Source: Microbacteriaceae bacterium (lineage in GTDB: Bacteria > Actinomycetota > Actinomycetes > Actinomycetales > Microbacteriaceae). Taken from it: 64,000 nucleotides of DNA. Position 1 is the first letter of the stretch, and every line of letters begins with the position of its first letter. The stretch spans positions 124,001-188,000 of the forward strand of contig JAHBTA010000002.1 in assembly GCA_019638805.1 (NCBI GenBank). Reading direction: 5' to 3'. Positions 6,919-16,785 of the stretch are shown in pieces. The notes beneath the pieces are model-generated. The model saw only the letters and a list, made by a program, of their open reading frames with translations. It was not told the DNA's origin and did no database searches. Made by a program: the position numbers and the translations under genes.

Positions 6919-9018
6919 ATGGCAGTTTCTCGTACGCGCAGACCCTTCGCCGACCGGCTGACTTCGCGCGGCGGGGCGTGGGTATCGCTCGGTCTCGTCT
7001 TGTTGATCATGGTCGCCTTGTTCGGCGTGTTTGGGTCAGCGAAAGCCCCGGCACGAAACGATCAGGCGCCCGCGGGTGCGGAGTCCACACGCACGAGCGA
7101 GTTGATGGCGAAGTTCCCGAATGCGGACCGTCAGTCCGTGCTCGTCGTCGCGTCCCGTGATGACGGCGCGGAGCTCTCCGAGGATGAGATCGAGAGTCTC
7201 AAGGATCTCCTCCCTGTGCTCGACGCCCACGCCGATGCCGACGCGGAGTCGACCGGTCCGATGGTCAGCGACGATGGGATGGCTGCGGTCCTGATCACTC
7301 CGATCAAGGTCGGCGAGACGAACACGGACACGGCCGCGGTGATCAAGGAACTGCGCGGGGATGTCGCCGACCACGCGCCGGCGGGAATGTCGCTGCTGGT
7401 GACCGGTGGGCCAGCGTTCGGCGCGGATGTCGCGGCCTCATTCGAGGGCGCCGACTTCACGCTGCTGCTGGTGACCATCCTGATCGTCGCGATCCTCCTC
7501 ATCGTCACCTACCGGTCGCCGGTGTTGTGGTTGATCCCGCTTGTCGCGGTCGGGCTCGCGGACGGGCTCGCGGGCCGCCTGACCGCCGCGGCCGGCGCGG
7601 CGTGGGATCTGCAGTTCGACGCGGGCATCATCAGCGTGCTCGTGTTCGGCGCGGGCACCAACTATGCGCTTCTGCTGATCTCCCGGTACCGGGAAGAGCT
7701 CCAGTCGACAGAGCATCACCGGCAGGCGCTCAGCACAGCCTGGCGGAAGACTGTTCCTGCGATCCTGGCGTCGAACGTCACGGTCGTGCTCGCTTTGCTG
7801 ACGCTCGTGCTCGCGGTGATCCCCGGCACGCATGGGCTCGGCGTCTCCTCTGCGATCGGGCTGCTGATCGCTCTTGGCGCGGTCCTGTTCCTGCTGCCGC
7901 CGTTGCTGGCTGTCTGCGGGCGGAAGGTGTTCTGGCCGTTCGTGCCCAAGCCGGGCGACACGCGCAGGCAGGGCGATGCGTGGCGGAAGATCGCGTCCGG
8001 TGTCGTGCAGCGTCCGGTGGCGAGTCTGCTGGCCGGCATCGCGCTGCTCGCGGTGATGGCGACCGGCCTGTTCGGGACCTCGGTCGGGCTCGACCAGATC
8101 GAGAAGTTCCGGGTCCAGTCCGAGTCCGCGGCCGGGCTGGAAGTCCTGTCGGATCATTTCCCGCCCGGTGAGGCGCAGCCGATCTTCATCGTGGCGAACA
8201 GTGCGGAAGCCGATGCGGTGGTTGCAGCGGCGAACGACGTAGAGGGTGTGGTTCGGGCGCATCCGGCCGGCACTACTGACGACGAAGCACTCACGAAGGT
8301 CATGGTGACCAGCGAGTACGCGCCGAGCACCGAGGAGAGTCTCAATCAGATCACCGAACTGCGAGACGCCGTGCACCAGCTGCCCGGAGCAGACGCGGTG
8401 GTGGGCGGAGCGGTCGCCACCGACCTCGACGCGCGCGCCGGGAACCAGCAGGATCTCTGGCTGATCGCACCGCTCGTACTCGCGGTGAGCTTCCTCGTGC
8501 TCATGATCCTGCTGCGCTCACTGATCGCTCCGGTGCTACTGCTCCTGGTGAACCTTGCCAGCGCGGTCGCCGCGATCGGTGCCGGCGCGTGGCTGAGTCG
8601 GGTGCTGTTCGGTCAGCACGCGCTCGATCTGCAGGTGCCGCTGTTGGCGTTCCTGTTCCTCGTCGCCCTCGGCATCGACTACACGATCTTCCTCGTGCAC
8701 CGCGCCCGCGCCGAATCCGCGATCCGCGGCACGCGGGACGGGATGGTCGAGGCGGTCGCCCATACCGGCAGCGTGATCACGAGCGCGGGCATCGTTCTCG
8801 CGGCCGTGTTCGCCGCGCTCGGCGTGCTGCCACTGGTCACCCTCGGACAGCTCGGCCTGATCGTTGGCGTGGGGGTGATCGTCGACACTCTGGTGGTGCG
8901 CACGGTGATCGTGCCGGCGATCTTCACACTCGAGGGCGACCGCATCTGGTGGCCCGGGAAACCGGGCCGGGGAGAATTGACGCATGAACCTCGTGAACGC
9001 GCCGCTGACGCGCACTGA
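6919..9018 (+). CDS. MMPL/RND family transporter
   Basis: A 699-residue proton-driven exporter of the MMPL branch of the RND superfamily. It has two halves, each with one membrane helix, an outer domain and a five-helix bundle. The proton-relay Asp-Tyr pair is present in the C-terminal half (ALGIDYTIFLVHRAR) but reads Asn-Tyr in the N-terminal half (FGAGTNYALLLISRY). The ATG at 6919 is preferred over 6898 because its ribosome binding site has normal spacing. It leads a same-strand cluster with a two-component system and an MFS pump, so drug, biocide or lipid export under signal control is likely; the substrate is unknown. Confidence 0.88.
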   Translation: MAVSRTRRPFADRLTSRGGAWVSLGLVLLIMVALFGVFGSAKAPARNDQAPAGAESTRTSELMAKFPNADRQSVLVVASRDDGAELSEDEIESLKDLLPVLDAHADADAESTGPMVSDDGMAAVLITPIKVGETNTDTAAVIKELRGDVADHAPAGMSLLVTGGPAFGADVAASFEGADFTLLLVTILIVAILLIVTYRSPVLWLIPLVAVGLADGLAGRLTAAAGAAWDLQFDAGIISVLVFGAGTNYALLLISRYREELQSTEHHRQALSTAWRKTVPAILASNVTVVLALLTLVLAVIPGTHGLGVSSAIGLLIALGAVLFLLPPLLAVCGRKVFWPFVPKPGDTRRQGDAWRKIASGVVQRPVASLLAGIALLAVMATGLFGTSVGLDQIEKFRVQSESAAGLEVLSDHFPPGEAQPIFIVANSAEADAVVAAANDVEGVVRAHPAGTTDDEALTKVMVTSEYAPSTEESLNQITELRDAVHQLPGADAVVGGAVATDLDARAGNQQDLWLIAPLVLAVSFLVLMILLRSLIAPVLLLLVNLASAVAAIGAGAWLSRVLFGQHALDLQVPLLAFLFLVALGIDYTIFLVHRARAESAIRGTRDGMVEAVAHTGSVITSAGIVLAAVFAALGVLPLVTLGQLGLIVGVGVIVDTLVVRTVIVPAIFTLEGDRIWWPGKPGRGELTHEPRERAADAH

Positions 9019-10279
9019 CCCGGTGGGGCCGGTAGCCGTCGGTCCCACCGTGCGGGCGATGGAGATCGGTCAGCACCTCATCGCCGCCGTCCTCGCCCTG
9101 ATCGGGGTCATCCGCGCGATCGGGGACGGCACTCCGGTTCCGGCCGCGATCGTCGCGGGCCTCGCGATCCTCGCCTGGCACACGGCCGGCACGATCCTTC
9201 CGTCCCGGACCCGATCCCGGCAGATCATCGTGTGGTGGCTGGTCGGGTTCGCGGTGATCTGGGTCGCGGCGGTCGCGGTGTCGGCGGAGTTCGTGTGGAT
9301 CGCGTTCCTGCTCTGGCTGCTCGCCGGGCATTTGCTGCCAGTTCCGTGGGGGCTGTTGTTCTCCGGCCTGGTGCTCGCGGTGGTCGTCGTCGCCCCGATC
9401 CTGCATCACGGCACCACGAGCTATGCGAATGTGTTCGGGCCGCTCATCGGCGGGATCTTCGCGTTCGGGATCTCCCGCGGCTACCTCCAGCTCCTGCGAG
9501 ACGGGGCGGAACGCGAGCGCCTGGTGGCCTCCCTCACGAGAGCACAGCGAGAAATGTCCGATCTGCAGGACGAGCTCGCGCTCGTACAACGCGAATCCGG
9601 TGCGGTTGCCGAGCGCACCCGCATCTCCCGTGATATCCACGACACGATCGCGCAGGCGCTCTCCTCGATCCGGCTCCTCGCCCACGCCGGTGCCAGCCGT
9701 ACAGAGGATGCCGATGCTGCGCGCGCTCTCGAGCAGGTCGAGACACTCGCCGGTGACAGCCTCGCCGATGTGCGCCGCATCGTCGCCGCGCTCGCGCCCG
9801 CCGAGCTTGAAGACAATGCTCTCGCCGCGGCGCTCCGCCGCATGCTCGACCGGGCCCAAGAGGAGACCGGCCTGCACACCGAGTTGCACGTCGACGAAGG
9901 ACTCCCAGCGCTCCCAACTGAGGTCGAAGTCGCGCTGCTACGCACTGCCCAGTCCGCGCTCGCGAACGTGCGCCTGCACGCCGGCGCCACTCGGGTCGTG
10001 ATGAGCCTGATCGACTCCGGCTCCGCGGTGCGGCTCGACCTCATCGACGACGGCGCCGGGTTCGACGTCCCCGCCTGGGAACAGGCCACGGAACCCGGAT
10101 CAGGGTCATCGAGCTACGGACTTAAGTTCATGCGGGCCAGGCTGCGGGAACTCGGCGGCGGCCTCGACATCGAGAGCACCCCAGGTGAGGGCACCGCGAT
10201 CTCGGTGCACCTCCCGATCCACCACAGCACCCAGACCCCGGCTTCCGACAACGAGTCGGCCGCAGAAGAGACGCAATGA
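8984..10279 (+). CDS. Sensor histidine kinase, NarL/DesK type
   Basis: A 431-residue membrane kinase. About five hydrophobic segments fill the first 165 residues with almost no outer sensor domain, followed by a short coiled coil (residues ~170-205), a HisKA_3 helix with phospho-acceptor His219 in ISRDIHDTIAQ, and an HATPase domain (NVRLHAGAT, DDGAGF, YGLKFMRARL). The start overlaps the MMPL gene by 35 bases; GGGGAG nine bases upstream supports it. It overlaps the response regulator by four bases. With so little outside the membrane it may sense a membrane-dissolved signal or the pump's substrate (inference). Confidence 0.92.
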   Translation: MNLVNAPLTRTDPVGPVAVGPTVRAMEIGQHLIAAVLALIGVIRAIGDGTPVPAAIVAGLAILAWHTAGTILPSRTRSRQIIVWWLVGFAVIWVAAVAVSAEFVWIAFLLWLLAGHLLPVPWGLLFSGLVLAVVVVAPILHHGTTSYANVFGPLIGGIFAFGISRGYLQLLRDGAERERLVASLTRAQREMSDLQDELALVQRESGAVAERTRISRDIHDTIAQALSSIRLLAHAGASRTEDADAARALEQVETLAGDSLADVRRIVAALAPAELEDNALAAALRRMLDRAQEETGLHTELHVDEGLPALPTEVEVALLRTAQSALANVRLHAGATRVVMSLIDSGSAVRLDLIDDGAGFDVPAWEQATEPGSGSSSYGLKFMRARLRELGGGLDIESTPGEGTAISVHLPIHHSTQTPASDNESAAEETQ

Positions 10280-10893
10280 CCACCACCGTGCTGCTCGTTG
10301 ACGACCATCCCGTCGTCCGCAGCGGACTCCGCGCCGTCCTCGACACCGACACCGTTCACGTCCTCGGCGAAGCCGCCACCGGTGAAGAAGCCATCACCCT
10401 CGCCGCGCACCTCCATCCCGATGTCGTACTGTGCGACCTCCGCCTCGGCGCCGGCATCGACGGCATCCAGACGACCGCCGCGCTTCGCGCACTCATCCCG
10501 GCACCGGCAGTGCTCATCCTCACGACCTTCGACCGCGACGCCGAGATCCTCGGCGCGATCGAGGCCGGCGCCGCCGGCTATCTCCTCAAAGACGTCGCAC
10601 CCGAAGTGATCATCGAGGGCATCCACCGTGCCGCCAAGGGTGACATGTTCCTCGCCCCCGACCTCGCGAGCCGGGTCCTCCAGGGCATGCGGAACCCGCT
10701 GCCGCGTCTCACCGACCGGGAACTCGAGGTGCTGCGGCTCATGTCCACTGGAGCGGCGAATAGGGACATCGCCCGCACCCTGTTCGTCACCGAAGCGACC
10801 GTGAAGAGCCACATCGCGCACATCTTCACCAAGCTCGACGTCGACAGCCGCTCCCGCGCGATCCACCTCGCCCAGGAAACCGGTCTCATTTAA
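10276..10893 (+). CDS. Response regulator, NarL/LuxR family
   Basis: A 205-residue transcription regulator. The receiver domain has the acidic pair DDHP, phospho-acceptor Asp54 in LCDLRLG, and the Thr and Lys switch residues (TTFDRD, LLKDVAP). The C-terminal LuxR helix-turn-helix is complete (LTDRELEVLRLMSTGAANRDIA ... KSHIAHIFTKLDV). ATGA overlap with the kinase gene makes it the cognate partner. It most likely controls the efflux genes on both sides; no operator could be identified by eye. Confidence 0.94.
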   Translation: MTTTVLLVDDHPVVRSGLRAVLDTDTVHVLGEAATGEEAITLAAHLHPDVVLCDLRLGAGIDGIQTTAALRALIPAPAVLILTTFDRDAEILGAIEAGAAGYLLKDVAPEVIIEGIHRAAKGDMFLAPDLASRVLQGMRNPLPRLTDRELEVLRLMSTGAANRDIARTLFVTEATVKSHIAHIFTKLDVDSRSRAIHLAQETGLI

Positions 10894-10949
10894 CCCCGCA
10901 AACCTCACCTCTCTGATCTAACCCCGCTGTTCGAAAGGAATCCCCACTC

Positions 10950-11393
10950 ATGAAGAAGCTCCTCAACGCCTCGTTCATCTACATGCTCGTCGGTGTCGCC
11001 TCCGGCCTGTTCTACCGCGAATTCACCAAGATGAATGATTTCCCCGAAGGGGAATTCACGCAGCTCGGCCTCGCCCACACGCATCTGCTCACGCTCGGGT
11101 TCATCGTGTTGCTGATCGTGCTCGCCCTTGAGAAGGTCTTCACGATCTCGCGCAGGCCGAGGCTGTTCGCCTGGTTCTTCTGGCTCTACAACGCTGGCGT
11201 GATCCTCACCTCGGCGACGCTCATCTGGCACGGCAGCCTCACGGTCCTCGGGCAAGAATCGAGTGCGATGATCGCGGGAATCGCCGGCCTGGGCCACATC
11301 CTCATCACCGCAGGCATGATCGTCTTCTTCGTCGCGCTCCGTCGCGCCGTGACCGCGCGCACGCCCGCACCCGTGGAAACCGCAGTGGCTTGA
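10950..11393 (+). CDS. DUF2871 membrane protein
   Basis: A 147-residue protein with four predicted membrane helices and the DUF2871 pattern near the N-terminus (FIYMLVGVASGLFYREFTK) with FTQLGLAHTHLLTLGF after it. Function unknown. GAAAGGA lies upstream of the ATG with good spacing. It sits between the two-component system and the MFS pump and is almost continuous with the latter, so it is likely an accessory membrane protein of the efflux cassette (inference). Confidence 0.87.
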   Translation: MKKLLNASFIYMLVGVASGLFYREFTKMNDFPEGEFTQLGLAHTHLLTLGFIVLLIVLALEKVFTISRRPRLFAWFFWLYNAGVILTSATLIWHGSLTVLGQESSAMIAGIAGLGHILITAGMIVFFVALRRAVTARTPAPVETAVA

Positions 11394-11395
11394 CG

Positions 11396-13063
11396 ATGAC
11401 TGCCGCACCGACCGTCCAGGAGAGCGCGCCGACCCGCCGGGAATGGCTCGGTCTTGCCGTCCTGTCCATCGGGCTCGGCCTCATTGTGCTCGACGGCACG
11501 ATCGTTGGTGTCGCGCTGCCCGCCATCATCGGTGACCTGAGCCTGGACCTCACCGATGCGCAATGGGTGAACAGTCTCTACGCCGTGCTGCTGGCCGCCC
11601 TGCTGCTCTCCACCGGGAGTCTCGCGGACCGGTGGGGGCGCAAGCGGCTCTTCCTCGTTGGCCTGGTCGTGTTCGTCGCGGGCAGTCTGCTCGCTTCCGC
11701 TGCGTCCACGTCGGGGGTGCTGATCGGGGCGCGCGCGGTACAGGCGCTCGGGGCGGCGTTCATCATGCCCTCCACCCTCTCCACCGTGAACGCCGTCTTC
11801 CGGGGCAAGTACCGGGCCGCGGCGTTCGGGGTGTGGGGTGCCGTGATCTCCGGCGCTGCCGCCATCGGCCCGCTCGCCGGCGGCGCGCTCACCCAGTGGG
11901 CCTCGTGGCACTGGATCTTCCTGGTGAACCTCCCACTCGGTGCCCTGGTGTTCATCGTCGCGCTCTTCGCCGTGCCCGAGACCCGTGGCGAGAAGAAGCG
12001 CCCCGGCGTCGACGTCGACGGCGCACTGCTCAGCGCCATCGGATTCGGCGCACTCGTCTTCGCCGTCATCGAAGGCCCCGACCTCGGCTGGTGGACGCCA
12101 AAGAGTGACCTGACGATCTTCGGATGGGTGTGGCCGAAGGACGCGGCGGTCTCGGCCGTGCCCGTCGCCTTCGGGATAGCCGCGGTCGCGCTCGTCTTGT
12201 TCGTGATCTGGGAACGACACCGCGAGAAAGTGCGGCGTGCTGCCCTTCTCGACCTCGGCCTGTTCTCGTTCTCCACGTTCTCCTGGGGGAACCTCACCGC
12301 AGCGATGGTCGCCGTCGGAGAGTTCGCGATCATCTTCGTGCTCCCGCTCTACCTCATCAACGCCCTCGGCCTCGACATCATGGGTGCTGGGCTCGTGCTC
12401 GCAGCGATGGCTGTCGGCGCGTTCCTTTCCGGCGCGTCAGCCCGGCACCTCGCCGCGAAGTTCGGCTCTCCGGGAACCGTGCTCATCGGCTTGGGCCTCG
12501 AAGTCGCAGGCGTCCTCGCCCTCGCACTGCCCCTGGGGCCCGCGACCCCGGGCTGGCTCATCGCGATCCCACTCACCGTCTACGGTCTCGGCCTCGGTCT
12601 CGCCTCCGCGCAGCTCACTGGCACCGTGCTGCGCGATATCCCCGTCGATGTGTCGGGCCAAGGTTCAGCGACCCAGAGCACCGTGCGACAGATCGGTTCC
12701 GCCCTCGGCACAGCGTTCGCCGGAGCGACACTCTCGATTTCCCTCGCGCTCACCCTCCCCACAGCCCTCGGCGATGCCGGGCTCACCGGATCGGAGGCAG
12801 ACTCGCTTGCGGACACCACCCGCCAATCGGCGGGCACCACGATCATGCAGCTCCGCGAGCAGGGAATCCACAGCAGTCTCGGCGATCAGACCGCGACAGC
12901 TGTCGACGCCCTCACGAGCGGGTTCGCTGATGCGACCCGCTGGTCGCTCCTGATCGCGACCGTGTTCCTCGCGCTCGGATTTATCGGTGCCCTGCGCCTG
13001 CGCCGTGCATCGGTTTCGACCCCCATCGACTCGTCAGCAAACCAGAAGGCTCAACGTTCATGA
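11396..13063 (+). CDS. MFS transporter, DHA2 (14-TM) drug/H+ antiporter family
   Basis: A ~555-residue EmrB/QacA-like exporter. Motif A is present as GSLADRWGRKRLFLVG, motif C-like sequence as GVWGAVISGAAAIGPLAGG, and motif D1 near the N-terminus as LDGTIVGVALPAI. Fourteen membrane segments are expected, with a cytoplasmic loop after helix 6 and an outer loop (residues ~455-505) before the last helix. The start could be the ATG at 11396 or a TTG at 11390 that overlaps the previous stop. The stop overlaps the DUF3817 start (ATGA). Substrate unknown; multidrug or biocide export is typical of the family. Confidence 0.92.
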   Translation: MTAAPTVQESAPTRREWLGLAVLSIGLGLIVLDGTIVGVALPAIIGDLSLDLTDAQWVNSLYAVLLAALLLSTGSLADRWGRKRLFLVGLVVFVAGSLLASAASTSGVLIGARAVQALGAAFIMPSTLSTVNAVFRGKYRAAAFGVWGAVISGAAAIGPLAGGALTQWASWHWIFLVNLPLGALVFIVALFAVPETRGEKKRPGVDVDGALLSAIGFGALVFAVIEGPDLGWWTPKSDLTIFGWVWPKDAAVSAVPVAFGIAAVALVLFVIWERHREKVRRAALLDLGLFSFSTFSWGNLTAAMVAVGEFAIIFVLPLYLINALGLDIMGAGLVLAAMAVGAFLSGASARHLAAKFGSPGTVLIGLGLEVAGVLALALPLGPATPGWLIAIPLTVYGLGLGLASAQLTGTVLRDIPVDVSGQGSATQSTVRQIGSALGTAFAGATLSISLALTLPTALGDAGLTGSEADSLADTTRQSAGTTIMQLREQGIHSSLGDQTATAVDALTSGFADATRWSLLIATVFLALGFIGALRLRRASVSTPIDSSANQKAQRS

Positions 13064-13539
13064 CCCCGACCAAGAAACTCCGAATCGTCAGCCCGCGCAT
13101 GCTCTTCCGGATCTTCGCCATCGCCGAGATGTTCACCTGGGCTGGCCTCATCACCGCGCTCATTCTCCGAGCATTCGATGTCGCCAACCTCGTCCCGATC
13201 GCCGGAGGCATCCACGGATTCGTGTTCCTGTGCTACTCCGCGAGCACGATCTTCGTGTGGGTGAACCAGAGATGGCGTCTCCGACTCGGCCTCACCGGGC
13301 TGCTGCTGGCGATCGTGCCATTCGCCACGGTACCGTTCGAGATCATTGTCGATCGCAAAGGACTGCTGGCCGGCAACTGGCGACTCGCCCCCGGCGGTGA
13401 AGCACCGCATGGGTTCATCGAGCATGTCCAGGCCTGGGTACTGCGGCATCTGTTCGTCTCGATCATCCTGCTGGTCCTCCTCGTCACGGCACTCTTCATC
13501 ACCCTGCTCTGGCTCGGCCCGCCCTTGCCCCGCGCCTGA
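13060..13539 (+). CDS. DUF3817 membrane protein
   Basis: A 159-residue protein with three or four membrane helices in the DUF3817 pattern (FRIFAIAEMFTWAGLITALI, then PIAGGIHGFVFLCYS). Function unknown. It overlaps the MFS gene by four bases and ends the cassette. About 50 bases later the DNA changes abruptly to the truncated helicase, so this is the likely right border of the inserted efflux cassette. Confidence 0.87.
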   Translation: MTPTKKLRIVSPRMLFRIFAIAEMFTWAGLITALILRAFDVANLVPIAGGIHGFVFLCYSASTIFVWVNQRWRLRLGLTGLLLAIVPFATVPFEIIVDRKGLLAGNWRLAPGGEAPHGFIEHVQAWVLRHLFVSIILLVLLVTALFITLLWLGPPLPRA

Positions 13540-13590
13540 GAAGCCTGCTGCACCGGCAAGGCCTCTCGAGCGGCCTGAGCATAAGGATGC

Positions 13591-15998
13591 ATCGACGGCA
13601 AGGTGCGTCGCGTGCTCAACCCCGTCGAGACCGCCGCAGCGCAGGAGAAGGCCGACGCCCTCCAGGAGCGGTTCAGCGAGTGGGTGTGGGAAGACCCGGC
13701 CCGCGCGCAGGCACTCGTGGACGAGTACAACCGGCGCTTCAACTCCATCGTGCTCCGCGACTACACGGATGCCGGGGCGTATTTGTCATTGCCCGGCCTG
13801 GCGTCGAACTTCGAGCCGCGCACGCACCAGCGGGCCGCGGTCGCGCGCATGGTGTCCGAGCCCGCCGCGGGTCTGTTCCACGAGGTCGGCGCGGGCAAGA
13901 CCGCGGAAATGATTATGGGCGCAATGGAGATGCGCCGCATGGGGCTCATCAGCAAGCCCGTCGTGGTCGTGCCGAACCACAAGCTGGAGCAGTTCGGGCG
14001 CGAGTGGCTCCAGATCTACCCGCGCGCCCGCGTGCTCGCGGCGTCGAGCCTCGACCTCACGGCAGACAAGCGGCGGCTGTTCGTCGCCCGCGCCGCCGCG
14101 AACGAGTGGGACGCGATCATCGTCACCCAGGGCGCGTTCGCCAAGATCCCGCTGCGCGCCGAGACGCAGGCACAGTACATCCGCGGGCAGGTGGAGGACG
14201 TGCGGCAAGTGCTGGGCGAGGCTACCGGCGAGCAGCGGATGAGCGTCAAGCGCATCCAGCGCAAGCTCCTAGCGATGGAGAACAAGCTGAAGGAGCGCAC
14301 CGATACCGACCGCGACCGCGGGGTCTGCTTCGAGGACACGGGCATCGACTACGTCATCGTCGACGAGATGCACATGTACAAGAACCTCGCCACGGAGTCG
14401 AACATCCGCGACGCCGCCATCGAGGGTTCGGATCGCGCGAGCGACCTGCACATGAAGCTCGAATACCTTCGCTCGGCAGGACGCGAGCGGGTCGTGACCG
14501 CGGCGACCGCGACGCCCATCTCGAACTCGATCACCGAAACCTATGTCATGCAGCGATACCTGCGGCCCGACGTGCTGGAGTCGGCGGGTGTCGGCGCGTT
14601 CGACGCGTGGGCGGCGACGTTCGGCGAGTTGGTCACACAGATGGAGATCTCGCCGACCGGCAGCACCTTCCGAATGAAGACCCGCTTCGCCCGGTTCCAG
14701 AATGGGCAGGAGCTGCTTCGGATGTGGTCGGTGTTCGCCGATGTGAAGACCGCCGACGACCTCGACCTGCCCGTGCCCGCGCTCGTGCAACGCGACGACG
14801 GCAGCCGCGCGCCCTCCACCGTGCCGGTGCAGCCGACCGTCGAGATGGAGCAGTACGTCGCCTCCCTCGCCGAGCGCGCCGAGAAGGTCGCCACCCGCCA
14901 GGTGCGGCCCGACGAGGACAACATGCTCCCGATCGCCACCGACGGGCGCAAGGCCGCGCTCGACATCCGCATGGTCATCCCCCGCGACCCGTCCGGGCCG
15001 AGCAAGGTCGACGTCGCCGCCGACGCGATCCACCGCATCTGGGAGCGCACCCGCGACAACGAATACCTCGACACGCTGACCGGGCAGCCGTCCACGGTGC
15101 GTGGGTCGCTCCAGCTCGTGTTCTCCGATATCGGCACCCCGAACCAGGCCAGGTGGAACGCCTACGACGAGTTGCGGCAGCAGCTTGTGCAGCGCGGCAT
15201 TCCCGGCGAGCAGGTCAGGTACATGCACGAGGCGAAGACCGACGTGGAGAAGGCCCGCCTCTTCGCCGCGGCCCGTGCCGGCCACGTCGCCGTGCTCCTC
15301 GGATCGACGGAGAAGATGGGCGTCGGCACGAACGTCCAGGCCCGCGCCATCGCGCTGCACCGTCTGGACTGCCCGTGGCGGCCCTCCGACATCGCGCAGC
15401 GCGACGGGCGCATCATGCGGCAGGGCAACCAGAACGAGGAAGTGGCGATCGTCCGCTACGTCACCGAGCGTTCCTTCGACTCCTACATGTGGCAGACCGT
15501 CGAGCGGAAGGCCGCGTCGTTCGCGCAGCTCCTGCGCGGCAAGATCAACGCCCGAGAGATCGAGGAGATCGACACCTCCGCGCTCTCCGCAGCAGAGGCC
15601 AAAGCCATCGCCTCCGGCAATCCGCTCCTGCTGGAGCACTCCGTCATCCTCAACGACCCTCCCTCCTCGACCAGGCCCGCGACGACCTGAAAGAAGCCGA
15701 GCAGACCGTCGCCGACACCCAACAGCGCCTCGGCCAGCCCTTCCGCCACGCCCAGGCCCTCGCCGACGCCGAGGAAGACCTCGCCCGCGTCGAGTCCCAG
15801 CTCGCCGCGATGCAGGACGAACCCGCCCCCGAGACCGCCGCGCCGGAATCCGAGCGGGTCGAGCTCACCGTCGAAGCAGTGCGCTCCTACGAACCGAACC
15901 TCGGGTCGCGGGAGGGTGCGGGCGTTCCCGCTACGGGAGACTGGAACGACACCGCTCCTCACAGCCCCGAGAGGGAACCGCCGGGACTGCGACTATGA
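13591..15998 (+). pseudogene. Truncated, internally deleted helicase of a conjugative element
   Basis: Remnant of a very large SNF2-like helicase (often fused to an N6-methylase) found in actinobacterial integrative and conjugative elements. Similarity appears to begin abruptly at IDGKVRRVLNPVET (13591), with a stop just upstream at 13582, so the N-terminal part is missing; a GTG at 13603 could restart translation. Helicase motifs are intact: GAGKT, VIVDEMHMYKN, and QRDGRIMRQGN. The first frame runs to 15690, but after HSVILND (about 15650) it becomes unrelated. The usual coiled-coil tail, starting LLDQARDDLKEAEQT, continues in another frame to 15998. This suggests an internal deletion plus frameshift. 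It is probably non-functional. Confidence 0.8.
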
Positions 15999-16008
15999 AA
16001 CGCTTAGT

Positions 16009-16055
16009 GCAGGTTCTCGTTCTGGCTTGTAGACTGGATTACCGCAGGTTCTCGT
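16009..16055 (+). promoter_or_regulatory. Paired direct repeats before the abiE operon, candidate operator
   Basis: GCAGGTTCTCGT occurs at 16009-16020 and 16044-16055, 35 bases apart (about three and a third helical turns). The second copy runs into TATTCT (16055-16060), a possible -10 box. AbiEi antitoxins are known to repress their own promoters through repeat binding; the role here is inference from position. Confidence 0.6.
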
Positions 16056-16080
16056 ATTCTCTTGCTGAAAGGAGTGTGTG

Positions 16081-16785
16081 ATGTCGATCTTGCTCGCGCC
16101 CCGCCGCAACCGTCAGGGCGCGGCTGACGCCCGGCGCGCCGTGCTCGCATCGCGGGGGCGCTTCTGGGAGCCGGGCGACTTCTCGCTCACCCCGTCGACC
16201 GCGCACCATCTGCTCGGCGAGCTGGAGGCTCACGGCGAGCTGCGACGCGTGCGCCGCGGCCTGTACTGGCGCGGGACGAAGACGCCGCTGGGCATGGCCC
16301 CACCGCCGACCGAGCGACTCATCGACGCGCTCGCCCCCGGCCCCGGCGTGGGGCCAGCGGGGTTGTCCGCCGCAAACCTGCTGCGTCTGTCCACGCAGAT
16401 CCCGCGTCGTGCGCTGGTGGCCGTCCCCGAGCGAGCGCCGTCGGATGCCGGGCCGGTCGCGTTCGTGTCCCGCGCGACGCGCACCGGCCGGGCGGAAGCT
16501 GGGTTGAACGCCACCGAGGTTGCCGCGCTCGAAGTCCTCGACGACTGGAACACCGTGCTGGAGGTCACCCCGGACGAAGCCGCAAGGCGGCTGACCAACC
16601 TGCTGCGCAACGGCAGCCTCCGCGCCGAACGACTCACCCAGGCTGCTGCTACCGAGCCGGGGCGCACCCGCGCGCGCCTCGCGGCGCTGCTCGCTGCGGC
16701 CGGGCGGGACGACCTCGTGGCACGGATTCCGTCACCCGATCCCCGCACGCGCCAGTCGGCGCTCGCCACGTTGGACGCGGCATGA
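16081..16785 (+). CDS. abiEi: AbiEi-like antitoxin, type IV toxin-antitoxin
   Basis: A 234-residue protein with an N-terminal winged helix (residues ~15-62: TPSTAHHLLGELEAHGELRRV) and a C-terminal antitoxin domain. It fits the AbiEi/DUF6088 group, which represses its own operon and counters AbiEii. AAAGGAG lies six bases before the ATG. The stop overlaps the AbiEii start (ATGA), the typical operon order. Direct repeats upstream suggest self-repression. The pair may stabilise the island or block phage; which of these applies is not shown by sequence. Confidence 0.82.
   Translation: MSILLAPRRNRQGAADARRAVLASRGRFWEPGDFSLTPSTAHHLLGELEAHGELRRVRRGLYWRGTKTPLGMAPPPTERLIDALAPGPGVGPAGLSAANLLRLSTQIPRRALVAVPERAPSDAGPVAFVSRATRTGRAEAGLNATEVAALEVLDDWNTVLEVTPDEAARRLTNLLRNGSLRAERLTQAAATEPGRTRARLAALLAAAGRDDLVARIPSPDPRTRQSALATLDAA

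Noticed and set aside
6714..7010. 98-codon minus-strand frame between the integrase remnant and the MMPL gene
   Set aside because: Overlaps the MMPL coding start, has no family similarity and no convincing start signal.
8984..9061. Later start (ATG at 9059) for the histidine kinase
   Set aside because: The ATG at 8984 has GGGGAG at nine bases, while the later one has no ribosome binding site.
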